In this document: in pieces, positions 34,646 through 42,492 of the stretch
Numbering within the stretch: the stretch's first letter is position 1
Layout: each line of letters starts with the position of its first letter
Assembly (NCBI RefSeq): GCF_025628985.1
Contig: NZ_JAOTEM010000002.1
Span: 310,001 to 374,000, forward strand
From: Chryseobacterium edaphi
GTDB taxonomy: Bacteria; Bacteroidota; Bacteroidia; Flavobacteriales; Weeksellaceae
Direction of reading: 5' to 3'
Length of the DNA: 64,000 bases
Notes under the pieces: model-generated
What the model saw: only the letters and a program-made list of their open reading frames with translations
Database searches by the model: none
What the model was told of the DNA's origin: nothing
Translations under genes and position numbers: made by a program

Positions 34646-35653
34646 TTAAGGATATTCATTTCTTGCTCTCGTAACGAGACCTACAAGATCTGATCCGCCA
34701 CTTGCAAAGTTAATACTTGGATTATGAGCACTTTGAGTAGCGACTGCGAAAGGCGCTCCATTCCAATATCCCCAAAACGGACCGCCACTTTGTCCAGGCC
34801 AAATATCTGCTTGGTGATTAATGCTTTCATTATCATCCGGACTCCAGAAATCTCCATCAAGAGCAATTCCTGTCTGATACGTTGGTCTCTGAGTTCCTGT
34901 AAGATCTGCGGGATAACCTGCATGAGTAAACGAAGCTTGTCCGTCCCAAGAATCTGAATATGATTTTGAACCGAGCCATCCAATACTGTTACCAATTGGT
35001 CGGTCTAAAACCACGACTACATAATCGAACTGCACTTCTGTGCCATCAATCGTAGGTCCTGCAACCTTATGTTTGTAATAAGTCTGAATTCCAAATGCAG
35101 TTCCGTAAGGCGCGCTTCCATTGTAATACATTGGTGTAAATTTGAACCAGCCAGTTTGATTGTTTGGTTTCCAATCTATAATGTGTGAACAAGTTAGAAC
35201 GTGTCTAGGTCCAATCATGACGCCACTTGCGATTCCTAAAGGACTTTCTACCCTTCCTACGCAACGCCACGGATATGCTGTTGAATTAAACACTTTTCTC
35301 TGATCGGGTCCGAAAATAGTTCTTGCCCCATTTACTGTAAGAAAAGTTTCTTTTTCAATAAATTTTGGTTTTCTGTCTTTTTTAGATTCCAATTTTGGCT
35401 GATATTCAAAATCTGCGTGAGTCGGGTAAAAATGATCGGTTTCCATCATTTCATCATCAACAGATTTTTCTTTCATTGTAATTCCGACAGATTTCATTCC
35501 TTTCGGATAAGCTCTTCCGTCGATCATTTCCATTTCAGGCTCTTTGTCGGATAATTTTAAATTGGCTGATTTTTCAGCTGATTTTGCTTTAACAGTTTTA
35601 AGTCTCGCAACTTCTTCTACTGTCATCGGATTGTTGTTTTCGATATTAGACAT
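34646..35653 (-). CDS. Trypsin-like serine protease without signal peptide
   Basis: 335 aa. The S1 protease domain (about 105-335) has H157 in LTCSHIIDW, D210 in VQFDYVVVVLDRP and S289 in WPGQSGGPFWG, a complete triad; the overall type is glutamyl-endopeptidase/V8-like. The first 100 residues are polar, K/E-rich and have no signal peptide or membrane segment, so the enzyme is probably cytosolic with an N-terminal propeptide or adaptor region. It follows the caspase-like gene by 69 bp, and the gap carries the same 34-bp element found before the caspase gene. Activation by the caspase is a reasonable inference. Confidence 0.9.
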   Translation of the reverse strand: MSNIENNNPMTVEEVARLKTVKAKSAEKSANLKLSDKEPEMEMIDGRAYPKGMKSVGITMKEKSVDDEMMETDHFYPTHADFEYQPKLESKKDRKPKFIEKETFLTVNGARTIFGPDQRKVFNSTAYPWRCVGRVESPLGIASGVMIGPRHVLTCSHIIDWKPNNQTGWFKFTPMYYNGSAPYGTAFGIQTYYKHKVAGPTIDGTEVQFDYVVVVLDRPIGNSIGWLGSKSYSDSWDGQASFTHAGYPADLTGTQRPTYQTGIALDGDFWSPDDNESINHQADIWPGQSGGPFWGYWNGAPFAVATQSAHNPSINFASGGSDLVGLVTRARNEYP

Positions 35654-35680
35654 GATTATTTGGTGTTTTTAATCAATTTT

Positions 35681-35714
35681 TTCCTACTCTTTGGATGGCT
35701 TTTCGGATTCCGCC
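35681..35714 (-). promoter_or_regulatory. Shared leader element, copy before the trypsin-like gene
   Basis: The minus strand reads GGCGGAATCCGAAAAGCCA, a few bases, then AAGAGTAGGAAAA. It matches the copy at 36585-36617 in almost every position apart from a short indel. It ends 27 bp before the trypsin-like ATG. It may be a common operator, promoter or leader structure. Confidence 0.6.
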
Positions 35715-35722
35715 AATGTTTT

Positions 35723-36565
35723 TTATAAAAATATTTTTTGTGAAAATTCTGCTGTAAGGCTTTCCGTCTGATTGATTTGCGCGGCTCCCATCGCCGATAA
35801 CGCCATAGAAACCTGTTTATCGAGTGTTTTTCTGACAATATCTCCGTTTGTAGCCCTAAGTATTTTACAGAAATGGTATGTGAAATAACCTCTGATTTGT
35901 CCGCTCATACTTCCTTCCATCGAAACCTGACTGTCTTTTGATGCAGCCCACAATGTGTGGTTCAGATCCGCAACAGGCACTAAAGCTCTCGTCATTGATT
36001 GTTTTTTAGAATTTTTAGATGCTGAAATTTCACTGGCATAAGTCATGTAAAACTCATCTTCTAACATAGGCGGAATAAATCGGGCCTTTTCAAAAGACAT
36101 ATCTAAGTTTAAACCCAAATCTAAGGCTCTGGTAACTGTCCCAGAATGGCAACAGTCGAAAATAACTTCCAGATTTACACCTGCTTTTAGCTTGCTGAAT
36201 ATTGCTTTAAAATCATCATCCCGGATAACTCCTGCAGTTGAATAATCGTGCGGACAAATTGCCTCATCCATACCGTCAATTTCCAGATCTGCTCCAATGT
36301 TGGCAACCCTTGTTCCGTGTCCGGAATAGTAAAATACAATTGAATCTCCTTTTACGCTATTGCTAACCAGAGTTTTTAAATAATTTAAAATATTGGGTCT
36401 TGTAGCATTTTGGTTGGTTAAAATTCTGATTTGTGCTGGTGCGAAACCACAAATCACCAATGTGTTTGCCATATCACGTGCATCGTTGATACATCCATTT
36501 AAATCTGGCCCTCCTAAACCGATTGGTGCGTAGTCATTGACTCCTACAATTAATGCTTTTTTCAT
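35723..36565 (-). CDS. Caspase-family (C14, metacaspase-like) protease
   Basis: 280 aa, essentially one p20-like domain. The start KKALIVGVNDYAPIGLGGPDLNG and CINDARDMANTL are typical; catalytic His is H83 in VFYYSGHGTR and catalytic Cys is C139 in IFDCCHSGT. The substrate-pocket acidic residues D29/D137 favour Arg/Lys specificity as in metacaspases; this is family knowledge, not a test. No signal peptide. First gene of a pair with the trypsin-like protease and preceded by the shared element at 36585. Confidence 0.92.
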   Translation of the reverse strand: MKKALIVGVNDYAPIGLGGPDLNGCINDARDMANTLVICGFAPAQIRILTNQNATRPNILNYLKTLVSNSVKGDSIVFYYSGHGTRVANIGADLEIDGMDEAICPHDYSTAGVIRDDDFKAIFSKLKAGVNLEVIFDCCHSGTVTRALDLGLNLDMSFEKARFIPPMLEDEFYMTYASEISASKNSKKQSMTRALVPVADLNHTLWAASKDSQVSMEGSMSGQIRGYFTYHFCKILRATNGDIVRKTLDKQVSMALSAMGAAQINQTESLTAEFSQKIFL

Positions 36566-36584
36566 TGTTTTAGTTTTTTAAGTT

Positions 36585-36617
36585 TCCCTACTCTGTTTTG
36601 GCTTTTCGGGTTCTGCC
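36585..36617 (-). promoter_or_regulatory. Shared leader element, copy before the caspase-like gene
   Basis: The minus strand reads GGCAGAACCCGAAAAGCCA, then AAACAGAGTAGGGAAA, ending 19 bp before the caspase ATG. Consensus with the second copy is GGCRGAAYCCGAAAAGCCA plus AGAGTAGGRAA. A weak -7-like GAATTTTG lies upstream at 36646-36639, which would place the element in the 5' leader. Confidence 0.6.
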
Positions 36618-36789
36618 TGTAACTTTAATTTTACTTGACAAAATTCTAACTTTTGAGGAAACAAAAACAGAGGATAAAACCTGATTTGTTAGAGGAAAAT
36701 CACCTTTATTGATATTTTAAAACAAAAATATCCTTACCAAAAATGGCAAGGATAATTTTAGATTTAAGATTTGTTAGAAGGCTCAAGAT

Positions 36790-36858
36790 AGCGTTCCTAC
36801 GGAACGCTCCATTATGAAGACAAATAATTTTCTACGCAGATATTGCTCCGAGGGAGCA
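36790..36858. repeat. Paired hairpin intergenic repeat
   Basis: AGCGTTCC-TAC-GGAACGCT (36790-36808) and TGCTCC-GAG-GGAGCA (36844-36858) are perfect stems with 3-nt loops, 35 bp apart, in the 341-bp gap upstream of the caspase-like gene. No T-tract follows. The layout resembles REP/BIME-like repeats of Bacteroidetes. Apart from the element at 36585 the rest of the gap is AT-rich with no ORF. Confidence 0.7.
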
Positions 36859-36906
36859 GCAAATTACTGTGAATAATGCTATGTTTAAGTTTAAAAAAAA
36901 GATTAA

Positions 36907-37551
36907 TCAACACAAATTATGTTTCAAAGCAAAAAGTACAAGTCCGACTCTGTTTTTTATTTCTAATTTAACGAAAACAGAATCTCTGTAACCATCGATA
37001 GTTTTCGGACTTAAACACATTTTGTCGGCGATTTCTTTGTAGGTCAGTTCGCTGCACGCCAATTTGATAAATTCTTTTTCTCTTTCTTTCAAATCGGAAA
37101 GTAATGAAGCATTTTTCGCATCTTCGCTTTGTACTTTCAGGAGTTTCTGAGCTACAAAATCAGTGTAGAAACTTCCTTTTTCAAAAACAGTATCAACTGC
37201 CTGAAAAAGTATTGATGGCTGCATATCTTTCAATAGATATCCTTTTGCTCCAGCTTTTAACATTTTAATTAAAACTTTCTCATCATCTTCCATCGTGAGA
37301 GCAATTACTTTGATATCGGGATGATGCTCCGTAAGCCATTCTGTGGTTTCTATCCCGTTTTTGTAAGGCATATTAATATCCATCAACACCACAGCGGGAA
37401 GTTCGGAAGTTTTTTCCAAAGCATTAATGAAATCCTCTCCATTAGGCTGATTCATCACCACTTTGTATTTTGGATTTTCTGTAATCATGTTTTCTAATGC
37501 TTTCGACATTAAAGTATGATCGTCTACAATAGCAATCGGAATTGTTTTCAT
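36907..37551 (-). CDS. LuxR/NarL-family response regulator
   Basis: 214 aa. Receiver domain with D10/D11 and phospho-acceptor D58 in VVLMDINMPYKNG; conserved Lys in GYLLKDM. C-terminal LuxR helix-turn-helix (about 148-210) with LKEREKEFIKLACSELTYKEIA and CLSPKTIDGYRDSVFVKL. It overlaps the kinase gene by 4 bp (ATGA type). Target genes not evident. Confidence 0.95.
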   Translation of the reverse strand: MKTIPIAIVDDHTLMSKALENMITENPKYKVVMNQPNGEDFINALEKTSELPAVVLMDINMPYKNGIETTEWLTEHHPDIKVIALTMEDDEKVLIKMLKAGAKGYLLKDMQPSILFQAVDTVFEKGSFYTDFVAQKLLKVQSEDAKNASLLSDLKEREKEFIKLACSELTYKEIADKMCLSPKTIDGYRDSVFVKLEIKNRVGLVLFALKHNLC

Positions 37552-38318
37552 GATAAATTTTTATGGTATATGATGGATGTTTTTGTTCCTTCTTCCAACT
37601 TGGACTGGATAGAAAATTCTGCCTGAATCAATTTTGCTCTTAATGCCATATTTTTCAATCCGGAACCGTCTCTTAGGATTTTCGTATTAAAACCTTTTCC
37701 GTTATCTGAAATGGTAATTTTCAGTCTTTCATGATCATCTTCCAACTCTATTGATACATTTTTTGCTCTGGAATGTTTTAAAATATTATTGATGCTTTCC
37801 TGTATGATCCGGAATAAAATCAATCCGTGTTTTGGCGCAATATCAATGTCATGCTTTTGAGTGATAAACTCAATTTTCAGCAGACGCAATTTTTTTATTC
37901 TCTGAATTTCTCTTTCGATAGATTCTACCAATCCGAAATGGATAATCTGCTCGGTAATTAGGGTTTTAGATAAATTTCTGACATCCTGAATGCATTCTCC
38001 CAACAATTCATTTAATTCGTTTAATTCTTCTTTTTCGCCATTACTAAGCTTGGAAATAAGTTGGTTTTGTCTCAAACGAACAACAGAAAGTTTTTGTCCC
38101 AAATCGTCATGAAGTTCCTGCCCGATGTAATTGAGCGTCTGTTCTTTCATTTCTATCTGTGAAGTTGCCAATTCCTTTTCAAAATGCATATCTTTTTCCT
38201 TCTGCTCAATCAACAGCGTCGTTTTTTTTCTAATGAATATAACGTAAACGAAAATCATCGTTAATACGATTATCAACAAAGTAACTGTGAAAATTATGAC
38301 AAATCTATCTTCTTCCAT
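37548..38318 (-). CDS. Sensor histidine kinase, HisKA_3 (NarX/DesK type)
   Basis: 256 aa. One N-terminal membrane segment (about 7-29), a coiled coil, then the dimerisation helix with H70 in IGQELHDDLGQKL and a HATPase domain with ESINNILKHSRA (N box), SDNGKGFN and DGSGLKNMALRA. It has no sensor domain of its own beyond the anchor. The 7TM protein encoded 9 bp upstream may supply sensing. Pairs with the overlapping regulator. Confidence 0.93.
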   Translation of the reverse strand: MEEDRFVIIFTVTLLIIVLTMIFVYVIFIRKKTTLLIEQKEKDMHFEKELATSQIEMKEQTLNYIGQELHDDLGQKLSVVRLRQNQLISKLSNGEKEELNELNELLGECIQDVRNLSKTLITEQIIHFGLVESIEREIQRIKKLRLLKIEFITQKHDIDIAPKHGLILFRIIQESINNILKHSRAKNVSIELEDDHERLKITISDNGKGFNTKILRDGSGLKNMALRAKLIQAEFSIQSKLEEGTKTSIIYHKNLS

Positions 38319-38327
38319 GCTTTACAG

Positions 38328-38975
38328 TCAGGTTTGTTTTACTTCATCAGGTTTGTTCCAGAATATTCCGAAAACAATCAATCCATTATTGATCAGATTT
38401 AATAAAAATATTACAATAGCAAAAATATCCGTTGAAACTTTAACTCTAAAGAAAAAAAGCGGAATAATTCCTATATAAAATATAAGCGAACCCACCGAAA
38501 TCCAAAAAGGCAGATAGTTTTTTATCTCAAATATTTTATCTGAATTGAATGTCTGATACAAAAATAAAATGATCGAAAATATTAACAGAAGAATATTGAT
38601 ATAAAAAATATTAAAAGATAAACCCTGGAAAAAACTGTGTTCTAAAATCGACATTCCGAAAATATTCACAAAAAAAAGAACCAAAATTATCCGCTGTATT
38701 TTTTTGAGTAAAGGGATGTACATCAATTTGTAATAGTAAATCAGATACATCAAAAACACGATTGCAATACAGACACTGTAATATTTCTCGGTGAGCAAAT
38801 TGGTAAACTTGGTAAAAAAATAGAAAAAGAAATCGTTTAATGATAATAAAATATATCCTGCGAAAAAAAACAAATTTACCTTTTCTATTTTTTTATACTT
38901 CGCAGCAATCAATATCATCATGATGACCAAAATGACCATCGATATCTGTTTTCCCAATTCTACATTCCAAGCCAT
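38328..38975 (-). CDS. Seven-helix membrane protein linked to the kinase
   Basis: 215 aa, very hydrophobic, about seven membrane helices (about 9-25, 32-52, 64-86, 93-112, 118-142, 153-175, 182-205). No family recognised. It lies 12 bp after the lipoprotein gene and 9 bp before the kinase gene. Sensory partner of the kinase is an inference from context and from the kinase having only one membrane segment. Confidence 0.75.
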   Translation of the reverse strand: MAWNVELGKQISMVILVIMMILIAAKYKKIEKVNLFFFAGYILLSLNDFFFYFFTKFTNLLTEKYYSVCIAIVFLMYLIYYYKLMYIPLLKKIQRIILVLFFVNIFGMSILEHSFFQGLSFNIFYINILLLIFSIILFLYQTFNSDKIFEIKNYLPFWISVGSLIFYIGIIPLFFFRVKVSTDIFAIVIFLLNLINNGLIVFGIFWNKPDEVKQT

Positions 38976-38987
38976 TACTTACAAATT

Positions 38988-39551
38988 TTAATTCAAAGTA
39001 TTTGCTGATAAATGATTTGGTGGTGGCGACAGATTCGTCATGTTCATAGGCTGAATAGACTCAATTTTTACGCTTTCATCCGTTTCTCCGCGACTGCGAC
39101 TTTTCATATTGACATCAGAGGATTCTTTGATTGTTGTCGGCATTAAGAAAATTGTCTGGTAACCTGCATATTCCGGTTTTGCCATTTTGTTGACAGGATG
39201 ATTTGCAGGATATTTTCCCATATAAATCTTGATTCCAACGTTTTTAAGATTTTGTTTTTCAGCATTTTCTTTTACATACTTTATGTATCCTTCCATCTCC
39301 TCAATGGTGAATGAATACCATCTTGAATCAGGCTGTCCGTTTCTGGACTCCGTGAGAATTCTATTATTGGTGTTCGTATACTCATCAAAAAGAACCTGCG
39401 CATCTTCATGCGTTATAAGTTTCTTTTTATAACTGTCATCTACAGGTGTTTCCGGCGGTGGTGTACAACCAACAAGGTTGATTACAAATACACCTAAAAT
39501 AAATACGCGAAAAAACGCATTAACATTCTTAAATAAAAAAGGAGTTTTCAT
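38988..39551 (-). CDS. Lipoprotein upstream of the 7TM/kinase genes
   Basis: 187 aa from ATG 39551 (MKTPFLFKNVNAFFRVFILG), with lipobox LVGC at about residue 29; the frame continues ten codons upstream. After a Pro-rich linker comes a compact domain with GYIKYVKENAEKQNLKNVGIKIYMGKYP and YQTIFLMPTT, not recognised. It starts the four-gene unit lipoprotein-7TM-kinase-regulator behind a -7 box at 39586-39579. It may be an envelope signal input. Confidence 0.7.
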   Translation of the reverse strand: MKTPFLFKNVNAFFRVFILGVFVINLVGCTPPPETPVDDSYKKKLITHEDAQVLFDEYTNTNNRILTESRNGQPDSRWYSFTIEEMEGYIKYVKENAEKQNLKNVGIKIYMGKYPANHPVNKMAKPEYAGYQTIFLMPTTIKESSDVNMKSRSRGETDESVKIESIQPMNMTNLSPPPNHLSANTLN

Positions 39552-39578
39552 GTACAAAAATTTTATAAGGTTATATAA

Positions 39579-39586
39579 CAAAAGTA
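39579..39586 (-). promoter_or_regulatory. -7 box of the lipoprotein/kinase operon
   Basis: On the minus strand TACTTTTG matches TAnnTTTG, 27 bp before ATG 39551. No TTG at ideal spacing. The remaining gap to 39762 is AT-rich with nothing else evident. Confidence 0.5.
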
Positions 39587-39762
39587 CTTAACTCTTGATA
39601 TATAAAAAAGAGGAAAAACACTGTTTTTGAAATTTGTAGGAAAAATTTAATCGAAATTAAAAAATGTATGTAATAAGGAATCAAGTAAATCTTTACTAGT
39701 ACAAGATTGTTGAATTATTTAATTTAAAAATTTGTTTAGATAATTATCAATCTGCATATAAA

Positions 39763-39800
39763 ACAAAAAAGACTGCTAATCAATGATTAACAGTCTTTTT
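39763..39800 (-). terminator. Terminator of the tRNA operon
   Basis: A near-perfect palindrome GACTGTTAATCA / TGATTAGCAGTC (39795-39771 on the minus strand) is followed by TTTTTTGTTTT. Confidence 0.88.
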
Positions 39801-39803
39801 GTG

Positions 39804-39887
39804 TACCCCAGACGGGACTTGAACCCGTACATCCTTGCGGATACAGGATTTTAAGTCCTGCGTGTCTACCAATTCCACCACCAGGGC
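39804..39887 (-). tRNA. tRNA-Leu (TAA)
   Basis: 84 nt. Anticodon stem CAGGA/TCCTG encloses CTTAAAA (anticodon TAA). A long variable arm (TATCCGCAAGGATG region) and T-loop GGGTTCAAGTCCC fit class II tRNA-Leu. The acceptor stem GCCCTGG/CTGGGGT contains G-U pairs. CCA is not encoded. Confidence 0.96.
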
Positions 39888-39895
39888 GTGATGAG

Positions 39896-39968
39896 AGCGA
39901 AAAACGGGACTCGAACCCGCGACCCCAACCTTGGCAAGGTTGTGCTCTACCAGCTGAGCTATTTTCGC
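39896..39968 (-). tRNA. tRNA-Gly (GCC)
   Basis: 73 nt. Acceptor GCGAAAA/TTTTCGC, D-arm AGCTCAGCTGGTAGAGC, anticodon stem CAACC/GGTTG with loop TTGCCAA (anticodon GCC), T-arm CGGGTTCGAGTCCCG. CCA not encoded. Confidence 0.97.
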
Positions 39969-39977
39969 AATATGTAG

Positions 39978-40059
39978 TGCGGATGAAGGGACTCGAACCC
40001 CCACGCCTCACGGCACCAGATCCTAAGTCTGGCGTGGCTACCAATTACACCACATCCGC
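39978..40059 (-). tRNA. tRNA-Leu (TAG)
   Basis: 82 nt. Acceptor GCGGATG/CATCCGC, anticodon stem CCAGA/TCTGG with loop CTTAGGA (anticodon TAG), long variable arm TGCCGTGAGGCG, T-arm GGGGGTTCGAGTCCC. First gene of the Leu-Gly-Leu operon. Confidence 0.96.
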
Positions 40060-40105
40060 ATTATTATTGAGTTATTTTAAAGATCTTCTTTCGTTTTTGT
40101 GAGTG

Positions 40106-40135
40106 CAAATATAGGGCAATAATTTTTATTTGCAA
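40106..40135 (-). promoter_or_regulatory. Promoter of the tRNA operon
   Basis: On the minus strand TTG (40135-40133), 19-bp spacer and TATATTTG (40113-40106), a textbook Bacteroidetes promoter about 47 bp before the first tRNA. Confidence 0.8.
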
Positions 40136-40182
40136 GAGTTTTCACAAAAAATTTTATTTTTTTTACAAAGTTTCTTTCCGTG

Positions 40183-40214
40183 TTGTTTTATTACATTTCA
40201 ATTTACTACTTTTA
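40183..40214 (+). promoter_or_regulatory. Probable promoter of the DUF3127 gene
   Basis: TTG (40183-40185), 21-bp spacer and TACTTTTA (40207-40214, one mismatch to TAnnTTTG), 19 bp before ATG 40234. Divergent from the tRNA promoter. Confidence 0.55.
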
Positions 40215-40233
40215 CAAAGTTAATATTTACGAT

Positions 40234-40617
40234 ATGGAATTACAAGGAACGGTAAAGAAAATCACTGATGTTCAAACATTTGCGAGTGGTTTCCAAAAGA
40301 GAGAAATGGTTATTCTTACACAAGAACAATATCCACAGCCAATAAACATTGAGTTTTTACAAGATAAAATAAATTTATTGGATGCTTTGAAAGAAGGAGA
40401 AAATGTGAAGGTGGGAATCAACATCAGAGGTAGAGAATGGGTTTCGCCACAGGGAGAAACTAAATATTTCAACTCTATTACAGGATGGAGAGTAGAAAAA
40501 GTGATGGATGGCGCTACAGGTTCTGAGCCAACTCAGGCTTCTTCTCAGCAATCTGCATCACCAGTTTCTAACGAAAATCCTTTTGCCGGAGACGACGATG
40601 ACGATTTACCTTTTTAA
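40234..40617 (+). CDS. DUF3127 protein (OB-fold-like)
   Basis: 127 aa from ATG 40234 (MELQGTVKKITDVQTFASGFQKREMVI), typical for DUF3127; the upstream frame extension covers the promoter. The core resembles an OB-fold single-strand-binding domain (about 1-85), followed by an S/Q/P-rich linker and an acidic tip NPFAGDDDDDLPF very like the C-terminal peptide of SSB proteins. I infer nucleic-acid binding with partner recruitment through the tip. Own promoter and terminator. Confidence 0.88.
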   Translation: MELQGTVKKITDVQTFASGFQKREMVILTQEQYPQPINIEFLQDKINLLDALKEGENVKVGINIRGREWVSPQGETKYFNSITGWRVEKVMDGATGSEPTQASSQQSASPVSNENPFAGDDDDDLPF

Positions 40618-40638
40618 TTAAAGCATACAATCAAACAT

Positions 40639-40667
40639 AATCCCGCTTTTTAAGTGGGATTTTTTTC
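40639..40667 (+). terminator. Terminator after the DUF3127 gene
   Basis: AATCCCGCTT...AAGTGGGATT stem with loop of T, followed by TTTTTT; it ends 5 bp before the aat ATG. Confidence 0.8.
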
Positions 40668-40672
40668 ACCTT

Positions 40673-41326
40673 ATGATTCGACTGGACTCCAACGAAATTT
40701 CATTTCCCAATCCGCTGCATTACGACGGACATGAAGGCATGATCGCTTTTGGCGGAGATTTATCTGTGGAAAGAATCTGGTTTGCGTATCAAAACGGTAT
40801 TTTTCCTTGGTTTAATCCCGATGAAGAAATTTTATGGTGGTGTCCCGATCCTAGATTTGTTCTTTTTCCAGAAGAGTTGAAAATTTCAAAATCGATGAAG
40901 AAAATTTTGAAAAACAACGTTTTCACATTCACCGAAAATAAAAACTTTAAAGAAGTCATTAAAAACTGTCGGGAAATCAGCCGAAAAGGACAGGACGGAA
41001 CCTGGCTTTCAGATGAATTAATGGAATCTTTTATTACACTTCACGAGTTTGGCTTTGCAAAAAGTATCGAAGTTTGGCAAAACCATGAGTTAGTTGGCGG
41101 ATTTTACGGTTTACAAATCGGAAAAGTCTTTTGCGGAGAAAGTATGTTCGCTAAAGTAAGCAACGCATCAAAAGCAGGATTTATACATTTCGTGGAAGCT
41201 CATAAAAACGAACTCAAATTAATCGACTGTCAATCTCACACCGAGCATCTTGAAAGTTTAGGCGCAAGAATGATTTCCAAAAAAGAATTTCTTAAAACTT
41301 TACATAAAAATAATGAACGCAGATAA
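40673..41326 (+). CDS. aat: Leucyl/phenylalanyl-tRNA--protein transferase
   Basis: 217 aa. Family signatures: FPNPLHYDGHEGMIAFGGDLSVERI, YQNGIFPWFNPDEEILWWCPDPRFVLFPEEL, GFYGLQIGKVFCGESMFAK and the C-terminal IDCQSHTEHLESLGARMI. It attaches Leu/Phe to N-terminal Arg/Lys of proteins, marking them for ClpAP under the N-end rule. Its 3' end overlaps the DMT transporter start by 14 bp. Confidence 0.97.
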   Translation: MIRLDSNEISFPNPLHYDGHEGMIAFGGDLSVERIWFAYQNGIFPWFNPDEEILWWCPDPRFVLFPEELKISKSMKKILKNNVFTFTENKNFKEVIKNCREISRKGQDGTWLSDELMESFITLHEFGFAKSIEVWQNHELVGGFYGLQIGKVFCGESMFAKVSNASKAGFIHFVEAHKNELKLIDCQSHTEHLESLGARMISKKEFLKTLHKNNERR

Positions 41327-42197
41327 AGAAAAATGGATTCTTCTAATTATCCTCAGCATTATTTGGGGATCCTCATTTATTTTAATTAAAAAATCTTTAG
41401 ACCATTTTACTCCTTATCAAGTCGGAGCGTTGAGAGTTTTGATTGCCGGAATTATCCTAATGTCGATCGCAATATCAAAATACAAACTTTTCCCGAAGAA
41501 ACATTTGAAATGGCTGATTTTAGCAGCTTTTACAGGGAATTTCATCCCGATGTTCCTATTTCCTATTGCCGAAACGGAAATCAGCAGCAGTATTGCAGGA
41601 ATTATCAATTCGATGATGCCTATTTTTGTTATTATCGTCGGAACTATATTCTGGAAATTTGAAACTACCAAAAGACAGATGACGGGAATTTTTATAAGCT
41701 TTACCGGAGTTTGTCTGCTTGCATTTGGGGGCGGGGATGATTCTAAATTTAAAATCTTTCCCATTCTTCTTTTGCTTTTGGCAACGTTATGCTACGCAAT
41801 TAGCACAACGACTGTAAAATCTAAACTGATCGAAGTTTCTTCGACGGTTTTGTCTGCATTTGTATTCTCATTCGTTTTATTTTTGCCTTCGTTGATTGCT
41901 TTAATATCAACAGGTTTTGTTTCAACATTTACTTTTTCTAAAGAAAATATGATGGGATTGATGTTTGTGAGTTTACTTTCCGTTTTCGGTACCGGATTGG
42001 CAATGATGATGAATTATCGTTTGCTGAAAGTTTCGACTCCGCTGTTTGCCTCGACTGTTACCTTATTGATGCCGATTGTTGCTATTATTTGGGGGATTTT
42101 AGACGGTGAAAAACTGACGATTTTGCAGTTTGCTGGGGCAAGTGTAATTATTGCCGGATTGATCTTTTTAAGGGCTAAAACTGTTGTTCAAAAATAA
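41313..42197 (+). CDS. EamA/DMT-family transporter
   Basis: 294 aa, ten membrane helices in two EamA repeats (about 6-140 and 152-288). First-repeat landmarks IIWGSSFILIKKSL and ALRVLIAGIIL, and second-repeat PLFASTVTLLMPIVAIIWGILDGE are typical. Substrate unknown. Start ATG 41313 overlaps aat by 14 bp. Confidence 0.93.
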   Translation: MNADKEKWILLIILSIIWGSSFILIKKSLDHFTPYQVGALRVLIAGIILMSIAISKYKLFPKKHLKWLILAAFTGNFIPMFLFPIAETEISSSIAGIINSMMPIFVIIVGTIFWKFETTKRQMTGIFISFTGVCLLAFGGGDDSKFKIFPILLLLLATLCYAISTTTVKSKLIEVSSTVLSAFVFSFVLFLPSLIALISTGFVSTFTFSKENMMGLMFVSLLSVFGTGLAMMMNYRLLKVSTPLFASTVTLLMPIVAIIWGILDGEKLTILQFAGASVIIAGLIFLRAKTVVQK

Positions 42198-42492
42198 ATC
42201 CATGTTGTTTTATTTAAATTATTGAAATGTTTTTAAATTTAAACGCAAAGTCCGCTAAGATTTTTTTAACTATTAACTGTTTATAAGTTCGCAAAGGCGT
42301 TTCACTTAGCAGAGACCCCAAAGTTTCTTGATTACATTAGCTAGATTGATGACCGTTGTCCAAAAATAAATCCCGCATTGCTGCAGGATTATTTATTTAA
42401 ATTAATTTTTTTAAAACTTATTAGTGAAAAGATTAAATCTGTTTGTAAGGCAAAGCAAAACATCCATCTTCCAGCTTCTAACACCTGGCTAA
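42198..42492. repeat. Intergenic repeats after the DMT gene
   Basis: The 295-bp gap repeats the DMT 3' end: GTTGTTCAAAAATAAATCC (42183-42201) recurs as GTTGTCCAAAAATAAATCC near 42354-42372, each followed by TTATTTAAATTA. Between them are GCAAAGTCCGCTAAGA and GCAAAGGCGTTTCACTTAGC, words common in flavobacterial intergenic repeats. The second copy includes a hairpin AATCCCGCA/TGCAGGATT (42368-42390). No coding frame. Confidence 0.55.

Noticed and set aside
34646..35653. Secreted protease for the trypsin-like gene
   Set aside because: There is no signal peptide or lipobox; the N-terminus is polar and charged.
39780..40044. Two open frames across the tRNA cluster
   Set aside because: They are antisense-type artefacts of tRNA sequence; three tRNAs fold convincingly there.
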